Below are positions 1-8,568 of a stretch of DNA of 64,000 nucleotides, in pieces (position 1 is the first letter of the stretch; the number at the start of each line of letters is the position of its first letter). A model generated the notes under the pieces. It made no database searches. It saw only the letters and a program-made list of their open reading frames with translations, and was not told the DNA's origin. Source of the stretch: Duganella radicis (GTDB lineage Bacteria; Pseudomonadota; Gammaproteobacteria; Burkholderiales; Burkholderiaceae_D); NCBI RefSeq assembly GCF_009720825.1, contig NZ_WNKY01000003.1, positions 1 through 64,000 on the forward strand, given 5' to 3'. A program made the position numbers and the translations under genes.

Positions 1-310
1 CGCCATTGCCGCCGGCGCCCGCATTGCCGCCGTTGCCGGCCGGGTTGCCGGCCGCGCCGTTGCCGCCATTGCCGCCGCTGCCGCCGTAGGCATTGGCGGT
101 GGCGGTGGCGTCGCTGCCGCCGGTGTTGTTGGCGTTGGCGTTGCCGCCGGCGCCGCCATTGGTGGCGTTGGCGCCCGGTGTGGCGCCGCTGGCGCCGGCG
201 GCGCCGGCCGTGCCGTATTGGGTGACGTCGGCCGCGTAAGCCTGGCTGACGGCCAGGGTCAATAGCAAGGGGGCCAGCTTGCGTTGTGGGCCAGGAGGAA
301 GCACGCGCAT
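1..310 (-). CDS. Gly/Ala/Asn-rich secreted protein (N-terminal part only)
   Basis: Reading leftward from the ATG at 310, an open frame continues past the window edge with no stop, so only about 103 N-terminal residues are visible. A good ribosome binding site (GAAAGG) lies 8 bases upstream of the ATG. The product starts with a signal peptide (positively charged start, LAPLLLTLAVSQAYA, likely cut before ADVTQYG). It then becomes almost pure Gly, Ala, Asn, Ser and Thr, with repeating GGNG, GGNA and GAGG units. This composition resembles low-complexity secreted or cell-surface proteins such as PGRS-like repeats, but no family can be named from the fragment. It is divergent from the LuxR-type regulator at 507. 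Confidence 0.75.
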   Translation of the reverse strand, partial: MRVLPPGPQRKLAPLLLTLAVSQAYAADVTQYGTAGAAGASGATPGANATNGGAGGNANANNTGGSDATATANAYGGSGGNGGNGAAGNPAGNGGNAGAGGNG

Positions 311-389
311 GATGCAGACCTTTCAGTAATGGACGATAGTGTTTATATGACAACGTCCTCCACTGTCGCAGGATTGCCTGTCAGCGTAA

Positions 390-407
390 ATGATGCAGGT
401 GCATCAT
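390..407. promoter_or_regulatory. Inverted repeat in the divergent intergenic region
   Basis: Two 8-base arms, ATGATGCA and TGCATCAT, are separated by GG in the gap between the Gly-rich secreted gene (start at 310) and the LuxR-type gene (start at 507). The symmetry suits a dimeric regulator, possibly the adjacent LuxR-type protein. The rest of the roughly 196-base gap shows no gene. Confidence 0.4.
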
Positions 408-506
408 AAGATCGGGAACATTTGTTCCTGGCAGGCAAAATAGTCTTGTTGATTTGATATTTTCCGGATATGCTGAACCAGGTCTCATCTCGGGCGCGGA
501 GCGGTC

Positions 507-1466
507 ATGGAGCAGCTGGAAGTGTTGCTGATGCAGTTGTACGGCGCCTTGCGCGAGTGCGGCGGCGCCGGATATGCGCCATATGCCATGAGCTTGTTCC
601 AGCCGGTGCTGGGCTACGATTCGGCCCGCATGACCACGGTGGATCTGCGCGGCGGCGGCATGTTGGTGCGCGACGCGTTGTTATTCCGCGAACCGGACAA
701 CATGATGCTGGACTGGAGCAGCATCGCCGCCAGCGATCTGGTGATGCAGGATGCGCTGGCAAACCTGAACCACGCCGTCACCTTTCACGCCGCCAGCCGT
801 TATGCGGGTGCCGGCCACGCCATCATGCGCGACTACGCCCAGCGCTACCAGCACCGCAACGGCACGGTGCAGATCATGCACGATGCCGGCACCGGCTATC
901 ACGTCGGCGTGTCGCTGTACCGCGCCGCCGACAGCGCCCGCTACAGCGAAGCCGAGCGCCTGGCCGCGCAGCGCCTGATTCCCCATCTGGCCGAGGCCAT
1001 CCAGTTAAGCAGCGCCATGCGCCGTCAGCAGCCTGGCGAAGAAGCACAGGGCCGTCTGGCGATCGCCTCGTTTGACGGCAGCCTGCATTACTGCGGTCCG
1101 GCCTTCGAGGCGCTGCTGCAACTGGAGTGGCCGGAGTGGCGCTTGCCGCATCTGCCGCGCGTGCTGGTGGATGGCCTGGCGCGCGGCGCGGTGCGGCGCT
1201 ATCACGGCCGGCATGCGCAATTCAACGCCACGGTGGTGGGGCAGCGCCTGTTCGTGCGTGGCCGGCGTCATTTCCGCCTGGAGCAGCTGGCGCCGCGCGA
1301 ACGCGAAGTGGCGCGCCTGTTCGGTGGTGGCCATTCCTACAAGGAGATCGCGCGCCGGCTCGACGTGGCGCCCGCCACCGTGCGCAACACGGTGCAGCGG
1401 GTCTACCAGAAGCTGGCGGTGGGCAGCAAGGCGCAGCTGGCGAACCTGATGTCCGCCGACCATTAG
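507..1466 (+). CDS. LuxR-family transcriptional regulator
   Basis: A 319-residue protein with a C-terminal LuxR-type helix-turn-helix at about residues 255-315. The run LAPREREVARLFGGG, then YKEIARRLDVAPATVRN and VYQKL, matches the GerE/LuxR DNA-binding signature. The N-terminal 240 residues match no sensor domain I can name; there is no receiver Asp pocket and no clear autoinducer-binding signature. The ATG is preceded by GGAG at suitable spacing. It is convergent with the MFS gene, and the two stops overlap by 4 bases. The divergent Gly-rich secreted protein is the nearest candidate target. Family assignment is firm; the signal and regulon are unknown. Confidence 0.85.
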   Translation: MEQLEVLLMQLYGALRECGGAGYAPYAMSLFQPVLGYDSARMTTVDLRGGGMLVRDALLFREPDNMMLDWSSIAASDLVMQDALANLNHAVTFHAASRYAGAGHAIMRDYAQRYQHRNGTVQIMHDAGTGYHVGVSLYRAADSARYSEAERLAAQRLIPHLAEAIQLSSAMRRQQPGEEAQGRLAIASFDGSLHYCGPAFEALLQLEWPEWRLPHLPRVLVDGLARGAVRRYHGRHAQFNATVVGQRLFVRGRRHFRLEQLAPREREVARLFGGGHSYKEIARRLDVAPATVRNTVQRVYQKLAVGSKAQLANLMSADH

Positions 1467-3247
1467 CGCGCGAAGTGCGCTTCGATTTCTTCCAGCGTCT
1501 TGCCCTTGGTTTCAGGCAGCAGGAAGGTGGCGGTGAGGAAGTAGAGCAGGGTGGCGCCGGCCCACCAGAAGAACATGGTCGCGTAGCCGTACTGGCCGAC
1601 GGTCGGCAGGAAGGTGGCGGCGATCATGGTCGAGACGAACTGGTTGATCAGCAGCGCGATGCTCATGCCGTTGGAGCGGATGCGGGTCGGCATCAGCTCG
1701 GACAGCGCCAGCCACACGCACACGCCGGGACCGACCGCGAAGCCGGCCACGAACAGGCACATGGCCGCCGCCACTTGCCAGCCATGCGTGGTGGAGGGCA
1801 CGGCGGCCAGGTCGGCGCGCTCGATGTGCAGCGGCGCCGTCATGCCTTCGGCCGGATCGGCGAAGGGATTCAGGTGCAGTTTGCGGAAGAAGGCGCCGAT
1901 AACGCTGTCGGCTTGCACCGTGTCCTCGCGGCTCATGTGCAGCAGCGGCAGGGCGGGATCGTCGCTGCGGCGGGTTTGCACGTTGGTGAACGGGCCGTAG
2001 GAATAGGCCACGGTGAGCTGTTGCGGTGTTGTGCTGGTGCTGCCCAGGCTTTGCAATGTGGCGGCGTCCAGTTGCAGCGACAGGCTGTCGGACTGGATCC
2101 GCGCTTGCAGCGCGGGGCGCACGTCGTGCTGTCCGGATTCGGCGCCGCGGAACAACAGGCCGGCCGCCACCAGCGCGGTGACGATGCCGCCGGTGCCCAG
2201 CATCAGCAGGAACTTGCGGCCCTTGCGGTCGACCAGGATCACGGCCACGACGGTCATCAGGGCGTTCAGTACTTTCAGCACCACGTCGCCGGCGTTGGCG
2301 GTGGTGCCGGGCAGGCCGGCCTGATTCAGGATGTTGACCACGTAGGCCAGCACCGAGTTGATGCCGGTGGCCTGGTTCAGCGCGAGGATCAGGCAGGCCA
2401 GCAGGAAGGGCAGCAGGTAGCGGCGGCTCAGGAGCGGATCGGCGGCTGGCGCGGTGGCCTCCGTAGCTGGCGTGGTGGCGGTGGCGCTTGGGGCGAGGGC
2501 TTGCTGGATTTCGTGCAGTTCGGCCTGCGCCTCGTCGGCGGGGCGGGTACGCAGCAGCGCGGTACGGGCTTCTTCGACCCGGCCTCGGCGCGCCAGCCAG
2601 CGTGGCGACTCGGCCAGCAGCAGCGCGCCGATGGTGAACACCAGGCCCGGCGTCAGGCACCACCAGAAGATGCTGCGCCACGCGTGATCTTTGGCCGCAA
2701 ACACCGCCGCCGTGCGCTCGGCTTCGGCCAGATGCTGGGCGGCGGCGGTGGCGGTTTCCACCGCATGCGCTTGCATCAGACCAATCACCGCTGCCGCCAC
2801 CAGACCTATCGTCAGCAGCAGCTGAAACAAGGCCGCGCCGCGTCCACGCTGGCGCGCATGCAGGCACTCGGCCAGATACAGCGGCACGATCACGCCGATC
2901 AGGCCACCGCTCACGCCTTGCAGCAAGCGGCCGAGCAGCAGCGGCAGATAGCCATCGGCCAGCGCGATCAAAGGAATACTCAAGGTGAACAGCACGCCCG
3001 ACAGCACCATCGCCCAGCGGCGGCCGATCAGATCTGCCAGCGCGCCGGCAAACAGGGAAGACAGCACGGAACCCAGCAACACCGCGGCTACAATAAAGCC
3101 CAGTTGCTGCGCACTCAAATGCCACGCCACCGACGCTGTCGATTCAAGATAAGGCAACGCGCCCGCGATGATGCCAACGTCGATACCGTAAAGCAGTCCA
3201 CCCATCCCTGCGATGAACAGTAAAAATCCCATGGCGCGTGCTTGCAT
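1463..3247 (-). CDS. MFS sugar porter with a long periplasmic insert (putative GalNAc importer)
   Basis: A 594-residue sugar-porter-family MFS permease. Family marks are LLYGIDVGIIAGALP in TM1, the GRR motif after TM2, ESPRWL after TM6, a TGINSVLAY segment in TM7, DRKGRK between TM8 and TM9, and PETKGKTLEEIE at the C terminus. Family members usually have 450-500 residues. The excess is mostly a hydrophilic stretch at about residues 368-488, between predicted TM9 and TM10, which would face the periplasm. A GGAG site lies just upstream of the ATG. It is the last gene of the leftward aga operon, 11 bases after nagA, so amino-sugar import (GalNAc or galactosamine) is the likely job. Substrate is inferred from context only. 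Confidence 0.85.
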   Translation of the reverse strand: MQARAMGFLLFIAGMGGLLYGIDVGIIAGALPYLESTASVAWHLSAQQLGFIVAAVLLGSVLSSLFAGALADLIGRRWAMVLSGVLFTLSIPLIALADGYLPLLLGRLLQGVSGGLIGVIVPLYLAECLHARQRGRGAALFQLLLTIGLVAAAVIGLMQAHAVETATAAAQHLAEAERTAAVFAAKDHAWRSIFWWCLTPGLVFTIGALLLAESPRWLARRGRVEEARTALLRTRPADEAQAELHEIQQALAPSATATTPATEATAPAADPLLSRRYLLPFLLACLILALNQATGINSVLAYVVNILNQAGLPGTTANAGDVVLKVLNALMTVVAVILVDRKGRKFLLMLGTGGIVTALVAAGLLFRGAESGQHDVRPALQARIQSDSLSLQLDAATLQSLGSTSTTPQQLTVAYSYGPFTNVQTRRSDDPALPLLHMSREDTVQADSVIGAFFRKLHLNPFADPAEGMTAPLHIERADLAAVPSTTHGWQVAAAMCLFVAGFAVGPGVCVWLALSELMPTRIRSNGMSIALLINQFVSTMIAATFLPTVGQYGYATMFFWWAGATLLYFLTATFLLPETKGKTLEEIEAHFAR

Positions 3248-3258
3248 CGAGTCTCCGT

Positions 3259-4356
3259 CTAGTTGGTGGTTAGATCGATGGCTTCACCTTCCACGAAGAC
3301 GGCCACCGGTTGTAATTCCGCGTTGAGTACCACGATATCGGCCCAGGCGCCTGGCGCCAGCCGTCCGCGCTGCGTCTCGCCCAGATAGTCGGCAGGGTAG
3401 AGCGACAGGCGGTGCGAGGCGTCGGCCAGATCCAGCCCGAGGCCGACGAAATTGCGCAAGGCCTGGTCCATGGTCAGCACGCTGCCGGCCAGCGATCCGG
3501 TGGCCAATCGCACGCAGCCCAGGCACTTGTAGACGCGCTGGCTGCCAAGGCCATATTCGCCATCCGGCATGCCGGTGGCCGACGTTGCGTCAGTCACGCC
3601 GTACAGGCGCGGGATTGCCCGCAGCGCCGCCCGGATCGCCCCCGGCGCCACGTGCTGGAGGTCCGGAATAATCTCGGCATACTCCGCATGCGCCAGCGCC
3701 GCGCCGACGACGCCAGGATGGTAGTGGTTCAGCCCCGTCATGCCGTTGTACAGATGGGTGAAACCGGCCGCACCGGCTTCCAGCGCGGCCACGCCGTCTT
3801 CATACGTGCCGTTGCTATGGCCGATCTGCACGCGAATGCCGAGTTCATTGAGTTGCGGGATCAGCGCCAGATGGCCGTCCACCTCCGTCGCCAGGGTCAT
3901 GGCGCGGATCGGCGCCAGCGCGTGATAGCTGCGCACCAGATCCATGCTGCCCACCGCGATCGCATCCGCAGGCTGCGCGCCGAGGCGGTGGATGCTGAGG
4001 AACGGGCCTTCCAGATGCACGCCCAGCATGCGCGCCGCGCCGGTTGGACGCTGGGCGATGGTTGGTGCCAGTCCGCGCAAGGCGCGGCGGATCGAGTTGT
4101 CGGTGGCGGTCATGGTGGTGCCCAGCATGGCGGTGGTGCCGTGCTTCGCATGCGCGCGCGCCACGGTGGCGCCGGCGTCGCCGCCCTGCATGATGTCCAC
4201 GCCGGCCGCGCCATGCACGTGCAGGTCGACAAAGCCGGGCAGGATGGTCAGCGTGCTGTCCGTGCCATTGTCTTCGCGGATGTGCTGGATGCGCTGGCCG
4301 AAAGCGATGCTGCCGTTGATCCAGCCGTCCGGGGTAAGAATACGTCCACTCAGCAC
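3259..4356 (-). CDS. nagA: N-acetylgalactosamine/glucosamine-6-phosphate deacetylase
   Basis: A 365-residue amidohydrolase-fold enzyme of the NagA/AgaA family, which removes acetate from an N-acetylhexosamine-6-phosphate in the cytoplasm. Visible marks are the metal-site motif LHVHG near residue 48, HLEGPF near 114, GHSNGTYE, FTHLYNGM, and VTDATSATG with the catalytic Asp. Size is normal for the family. It starts 4 bases after the agaR stop in the leftward operon with agaS and kbaZ, so the likely substrate is GalNAc-6-P and the role AgaA, though the sequence alone cannot exclude GlcNAc-6-P. Confidence 0.92.
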   Translation of the reverse strand: MLSGRILTPDGWINGSIAFGQRIQHIREDNGTDSTLTILPGFVDLHVHGAAGVDIMQGGDAGATVARAHAKHGTTAMLGTTMTATDNSIRRALRGLAPTIAQRPTGAARMLGVHLEGPFLSIHRLGAQPADAIAVGSMDLVRSYHALAPIRAMTLATEVDGHLALIPQLNELGIRVQIGHSNGTYEDGVAALEAGAAGFTHLYNGMTGLNHYHPGVVGAALAHAEYAEIIPDLQHVAPGAIRAALRAIPRLYGVTDATSATGMPDGEYGLGSQRVYKCLGCVRLATGSLAGSVLTMDQALRNFVGLGLDLADASHRLSLYPADYLGETQRGRLAPGAWADIVVLNAELQPVAVFVEGEAIDLTTN

Positions 4357-4360
4357 AGCG

Positions 4361-5128
4361 TCACTCCGCGATCAGGACTTCGATGCCGGCTTCCAGCAGG
4401 CCGTCGCGATATTCCGGACTGATGCCGGCGTCGGTGACCACCGTGTGCACGCGGTCCAGCTGCACGATGCGGTGCAGACTCACGCGGCCGAACTTGGAGG
4501 CGTCGGTCAGCACGATGATCTTTTTGGCCCGCTCCACCATCTTGTGATTCAGGCTGGCCTCCGCCTCGTGGTGGGTGGTGACGCCGAACTGCAAATCGAA
4601 ACCGTCCACGCCGAGGAACAGCTTGTCGAAGCTATAGGCTTGCAAACAGGCTTCGGCCTGTGTGCCCTGGATCGACAGCGACTGCTTGCGCAGCAAGCCG
4701 CCGGTCAGGATCAGGTCCACGCCTGGTGCGTCGGCCAGCTCCCACGCGATGTTCAGGCCATTGGTCATGACCGTGACCCCTTGCGCCTCGCGCAAATGGC
4801 GCGCCAGCGAAATGGTGGTGGTACCGGAGTCGATGATGATGTTATCGCCCGGCTGCACCATGCGCGCGGCGTAGGCGCCGATGCGCGCCTTCTGCTCGTG
4901 GTTGATGGCGTCCTTCTGCGGCACCGTGTGTTCGGTCGGCGGCGTGCGCGCCAGCGTGGCGCCACCGTGGCTGCGCGTGGCCAGGCCTTGCGCTTCAAGG
5001 GCGCTCAGGTCGGTCCGGATGGTCACCGCGGAGACGCCCAACTGGTCCACCAGCGCGTTGACCTGCACCGAGCCGTGTTGGGTGAGCGCCTGCAAAATGG
5101 TGGCGCGGCGTTGACTGGTATGTCGCAT
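4361..5128 (-). CDS. agaR: DeoR-family repressor AgaR
   Basis: A 255-residue DeoR-family regulator. The N-terminal helix-turn-helix covers about residues 4-57 (RRATILQAL, then GVSAVTIRTDLSALE and RSHGGA). The C-terminal DeoRC effector domain shows IIDSGTTT, LTGG and FLGVDGFD, the signature of phosphosugar-sensing members such as AgaR and GlpR. It lies inside the leftward operon between kbaZ and nagA. The CTTTC/GAAAG elements upstream of agaS (8570-8765) fit the known AgaR operator core, so it probably represses this operon, including itself, and the divergent GH31 gene, and is released by a pathway phosphosugar. Effector and target set are inference. Confidence 0.88.
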   Translation of the reverse strand: MRHTSQRRATILQALTQHGSVQVNALVDQLGVSAVTIRTDLSALEAQGLATRSHGGATLARTPPTEHTVPQKDAINHEQKARIGAYAARMVQPGDNIIIDSGTTTISLARHLREAQGVTVMTNGLNIAWELADAPGVDLILTGGLLRKQSLSIQGTQAEACLQAYSFDKLFLGVDGFDLQFGVTTHHEAEASLNHKMVERAKKIIVLTDASKFGRVSLHRIVQLDRVHTVVTDAGISPEYRDGLLEAGIEVLIAE

Positions 5129-5160
5129 GGTTGTGCTGATAATCTGTCAAAAATGGCAGC

Positions 5161-6504
5161 TTAACAGATCGCAGCCGCGGCGCCAGCCTGCGCGGCGTGA
5201 TCGGCGGCGGCGTTGCGGTTGCAGGCGCGCGCATATTGCGCCAGCAGGCGGCCGATCTTGTGCTCCAGCAGGGCGTTGGCCTTGGCCGGCAACTGGCCTT
5301 GCAGCACTTCCAGATACTGCTCCGGCAGGTATTGGCTGAGTAGCGACAGCGGAATCTCCAGCGCATCCAGATTGTCCACCAGCTTCTCGACCGCAGCCAC
5401 CACCGGCGCCTCGCCCCAGTAGTAGCGGCAACGGTCGCTCAGGCCATAGCGGCGCAGCAGGCGCTGCTCGGCGCTGGTGCCGGGATAATGCTTGGCCCAG
5501 TGCCTGGGCTGCGCCAGCATGGTTTCGTCCAGCACCTGCATCAGGCGCGAGGCCTGGCCGGCCGGGACCAGCTGTTCCTCGATCTGGCACAGTGCCACGA
5601 AGCCTTCGCGCAGGGCAAAGGTGGCGGCCGGGCCGACCTTGAGGATCGCAAAATGGTCGCGCACCATCTGGTGCAGCGCCGATTCGCGCTGGTAGTCGGT
5701 GGAGTGGGCCTCGAACACAATGCCCGGCTGGCCGGCCACGAAGGCCGACAGCTCGGCCGCCTGCGCCGCGTCGTAGTGCTGGATTTGGGAGTGGTCGAAG
5801 TCCACGCCCGGCTGCACCACCATGGCGATCACGCGGCGCCAGGCGCTGTGCAGCTTGTGCTCCATGAAGGCTTGGCGGTGCACGTCCAGTGTGCGCTGCG
5901 CCGCCTTGGGCGAAGTGACGGCGCCGGCCTGCGCCAGATTGGCTTCGCCGCCGGGAATCGGCACTTCGGTGCCGATCACGTACACCGGCGGCGGCAAGCC
6001 TGCCTGCTCGGCGGCTTGCTCGGCGACGATGCACAGGCGTGCGGAACGCGCCGCGATGGTTTCATCGCTCAGGTATTGCGGATCGTCGGCGCAGCGCATG
6101 CTGCAATCGAGGTGGATTTTGTGGAAGCCGGCGGCCGCGTAGGCGGCGATCAGCGTTTCCGCGTGCCCCATGGCGGTGGCCGCGTCCAGTTCCTGCCAGG
6201 CGTTGGGGCCGAGATGGTCGCCGCCCAGCACCAGCTTCTCCAGCGGGAAGCCATGCTCGCGCGCCAGCGCATGCACATATGCGACAAACTGCGTCGGCGT
6301 CATGCCGGTGTAGCCGCCGAATTGATCGACCTGATTCGACGTCGCCTCGACCAGCAGCACGGTGTCGTAGGTGGTGGCGACGCGCATGGCGGCGCGCAGC
6401 ACGCTCGGATGGCTGCAACATACGCTGTACAAACCGGCGGCTTCGCCACGGCGGTGGGCGGCGATGATGTGCTGGACGGGAGACGGGGAATCGGTGGTCT
6501 TCAT
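5161..6504 (-). CDS. kbaZ: Tagatose-bisphosphate aldolase non-catalytic subunit / AgaZ family
   Basis: A 447-residue GatZ/KbaZ/AgaZ-family protein. It shows GLYSVCCSHPSVLRAA near residue 23, LLVEATSNQVDQFGGYTGM, VLGGDHLGPNAWQ and FHKIHLDCSMRCADDP. In enterobacteria these proteins support the KbaY or GatY tagatose-1,6-bisphosphate aldolase; the family has also been proposed to act as a tagatose-6-P kinase. No KbaY-like catalytic subunit lies in this window. It starts 2 bases after the ROK kinase stop and is followed by agaR after 32 bases. Its presence, rather than nagB, is what marks this as a GalNAc/galactosamine operon and not a GlcNAc one. Confidence 0.88.
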   Translation of the reverse strand: MKTTDSPSPVQHIIAAHRRGEAAGLYSVCCSHPSVLRAAMRVATTYDTVLLVEATSNQVDQFGGYTGMTPTQFVAYVHALAREHGFPLEKLVLGGDHLGPNAWQELDAATAMGHAETLIAAYAAAGFHKIHLDCSMRCADDPQYLSDETIAARSARLCIVAEQAAEQAGLPPPVYVIGTEVPIPGGEANLAQAGAVTSPKAAQRTLDVHRQAFMEHKLHSAWRRVIAMVVQPGVDFDHSQIQHYDAAQAAELSAFVAGQPGIVFEAHSTDYQRESALHQMVRDHFAILKVGPAATFALREGFVALCQIEEQLVPAGQASRLMQVLDETMLAQPRHWAKHYPGTSAEQRLLRRYGLSDRCRYYWGEAPVVAAVEKLVDNLDALEIPLSLLSQYLPEQYLEVLQGQLPAKANALLEHKIGRLLAQYARACNRNAAADHAAQAGAAAAIC

Positions 6505-6506
6505 GA

Positions 6507-7445
6507 TTAACTCAGTTGTTGACGAGCGAGGAGGGCGGCGCCGCGTGCGCCGCCGGCATCGCCGAAAGTGGGCGGCAGCACGGGAGGCGTGCGCACGCCG
6601 GAGAACAGGTGGCGGTTCATGGCCGCCGGCAGTTTTTCGTACAGGTGGGCCAGTTGCGACAATCCCCCGCCCAGTACAATCGCATGCGGATCGAGCGTGA
6701 TCACCAGCGTGGACAGCGCGTTGGCCAGCAGGTCCAGATGCACATCCAGCGTGTGCTGGGCAACCGCCGAACCGCTTTGCGCGCGGGCGACGATGGTCAG
6801 CGGCGTTTCATCGCCGCCGCCGAAGTGGCGGTACATCTGCTTCATGCCGGGACCGGCGACGTAGCGCTCAAGGCAGCCGCGCCGTCCGCAAGGACAATCG
6901 AACAGCGGCAGGCCGTGCGGCTCCAGCAGCGATGCGGCCAGTGGCCAGTGGCCCCATTCGCCGCCGACGCCATTCGGGCCGCGTATCAGTCGGCCGTTGA
7001 CGCAGTAGCCGCCGCCGGCGCCGGTGCCGATGATGGCGCCGAACATGGTGGCCATGCCCTCGGCCGCGCCGCCCTGCGCTTCGGACAGGGCGAAGCACTG
7101 GCAGTCGTTGCCGATGGCGAGCGGGCGTTGCAGCGCTTCTTCCAGCGACTGCGCCACCTGACGGCCGTTCAGCGCCGGCACATTGGAGCTGAGCTGGCGG
7201 CCGGTGGCGCTGTCGATCACGCCCGGCAGGCCGATGCCGACCGGCGCGCGCGTGCCCAGCGCAACATCGGCGCGGACGATCAGGCCCTGGATGGCGGCGA
7301 CAAACTGCGCGAAGTCGGTGCCGGGTGTGGCCACGCGTTCGCGATGCACTTCGCGCAGTTGCTGGCCTTCTTCGGCAAACGCCACCAGCTCGATCTTGGT
7401 GCCGCCGATGTCGATGCCGTGATAGCCGTTGTTAGAATTCGTCAT
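6507..7445 (-). CDS. ROK-family amino-sugar kinase (putative GalNAc kinase)
   Basis: A 312-residue ROK kinase. The N-terminal ATP motif GIDIGGTKIELVAF, the GTGAGGGY loop and the zinc-binding motif CPCGRRGCLE near residue 180 are all present, as in NagK-type kinases. The likely reaction is ATP-dependent 6-phosphorylation of an imported amino sugar. Because the operon carries agaS and kbaZ and no PTS genes, the substrate is probably GalNAc, playing the AgaK role. The gene overlaps agaS by 14 bases and abuts kbaZ, so translation is probably coupled. Substrate specificity is not readable from sequence. Confidence 0.87.
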   Translation of the reverse strand: MTNSNNGYHGIDIGGTKIELVAFAEEGQQLREVHRERVATPGTDFAQFVAAIQGLIVRADVALGTRAPVGIGLPGVIDSATGRQLSSNVPALNGRQVAQSLEEALQRPLAIGNDCQCFALSEAQGGAAEGMATMFGAIIGTGAGGGYCVNGRLIRGPNGVGGEWGHWPLAASLLEPHGLPLFDCPCGRRGCLERYVAGPGMKQMYRHFGGGDETPLTIVARAQSGSAVAQHTLDVHLDLLANALSTLVITLDPHAIVLGGGLSQLAHLYEKLPAAMNRHLFSGVRTPPVLPPTFGDAGGARGAALLARQQLS

Positions 7446-8568
7446 GGCGATAGATGGTGACGCCTTGAACCACGCGGTTCACGATGCCGCCCGTGAAAGG
7501 ATTGTCGGGACACAGTTGCAGCAGCGCCGATTGATGCAGCGCGTATTGTTGCGCCATCAGCAGCCACAGAGGCGCCAGCCAGGCATCGGGCCACGAGGGC
7601 GTGTCGATGCCGAAGTCGCCGCCGGCGCCCACGGTCAGCACCTTGGCCGCCACCTGATCGCGGCGGAGCTCTTGCAGCAGGTCTTGCTCGTACCGGCGCG
7701 ACAGCGGATCGGCGCTGCGGAACAGCAGCACCAGCGTGTCGTGTGTGACGGCGGCTTTCGGACCGTGGCGGAAACCGAGGGCGCTGTTCGCCATCGTCAT
7801 GACCGCGCCTGCGGTCAGTTCCATGATTTTGAGCGCGGCTTCTTTCGCCAGCGCTTCCAGCGGACCGCTGCCCAGATAGATGACACGCGAGACGCGCAAC
7901 TGGGCCAGCTCCGCCACCGGCGCGGCCCACTGCGCCGCCGCCTGTTCACCCAGACCGGCCAGTGTATTCAGGCGCTCCGGCTGGAAGTCCGGATCGAGCA
8001 CGCTCAACGCCGCCAGCAGCATGCAGCTAAAGCTGCTGGTCATGGCGAAGCCACGGTCGCAGCTGGCCGCCGGCATCATCAGGTTGAAGGTGTTGGCATC
8101 CTGGGTGCCTTGCTGCGCCAGCGCGCCTTCCGCGTTGCAGGTGATGTTGAGGAAGCGCGCATTCGGCACCAGATCGCGCACCAGCTGCACGGCGGCCGTG
8201 CTTTCAGGGCTGTTGCCGCTGCGGGCGAAGGACACCAGCAGCGTCGGCGCGCCGGCTTCCAGATACAGGGCAGGGTGAGTCAGCAGGCTGGTGGTCGAAA
8301 TGGCGCGCACCTGGCACGGCCACGCCGCGTTGATTTCGTCCGCGATGATCTCGCCCACATACGCCGAGCTGCCGGCGCCGGTCAGGATCACGCGCTGTTG
8401 CGGGTTGCGCAGGCTGTCGCCGAGGAAGGCGGCTATGCGGTTTTGCTCGGCGCTCAGGTGCGCCGCCAGCTCGCGCCACAGGGCGGGCTGGTGGGCGATT
8501 TCTTCGGCGGTATCGAGGCCGCCGATGTCGCGCCAGTCGGTAGTCGAACGCTGGAATAAGGTAGTCAT
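7432..8568 (-). CDS. agaS: Galactosamine-6-phosphate deaminase/isomerase AgaS
   Basis: A protein of about 378 residues with two SIS (sugar isomerase) domains. The first has LTGAGSSAYVG and SFARSGNSPES; the second has YLGSGPLEALAKEAALKIMELT, the AgaS/GlmS-isomerase-like signature. In the GalNAc pathway AgaS converts galactosamine-6-P to tagatose-6-P plus ammonia. The open frame extends upstream to 8658, but those 30 residues have no domain match, while MTTLFQRSTTDWRDIG from 8568 fits the family start, so the ATG at 8568 is chosen. It is the first gene of the leftward operon, and a GAAAG element sits immediately upstream of its start. Confidence 0.9.
   Translation of the reverse strand: MTTLFQRSTTDWRDIGGLDTAEEIAHQPALWRELAAHLSAEQNRIAAFLGDSLRNPQQRVILTGAGSSAYVGEIIADEINAAWPCQVRAISTTSLLTHPALYLEAGAPTLLVSFARSGNSPESTAAVQLVRDLVPNARFLNITCNAEGALAQQGTQDANTFNLMMPAASCDRGFAMTSSFSCMLLAALSVLDPDFQPERLNTLAGLGEQAAAQWAAPVAELAQLRVSRVIYLGSGPLEALAKEAALKIMELTAGAVMTMANSALGFRHGPKAAVTHDTLVLLFRSADPLSRRYEQDLLQELRRDQVAAKVLTVGAGGDFGIDTPSWPDAWLAPLWLLMAQQYALHQSALLQLCPDNPFTGGIVNRVVQGVTIYRHDEF

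Noticed and set aside
1-240. Possible CRISPR-like or tandem DNA repeat at the left edge
   Set aside because: The repetition has codon periodicity (GGN/GGA) in an open frame with a signal peptide and lacks uniform repeats and spacers, so it is protein-coding low complexity.
1127-3223. A 698-codon plus-strand frame over the LuxR end and MFS gene
   Set aside because: It runs through two real genes in other frames and its product is low-complexity Gln/His/Gly/Arg sequence.
3259-8568. Interpretation of the operon as GlcNAc catabolism
   Set aside because: There is no NagB deaminase; AgaS, a KbaZ-type protein and AgaR-type CTTTC boxes point to GalNAc instead, although the kinase and deacetylase alone would be ambiguous.
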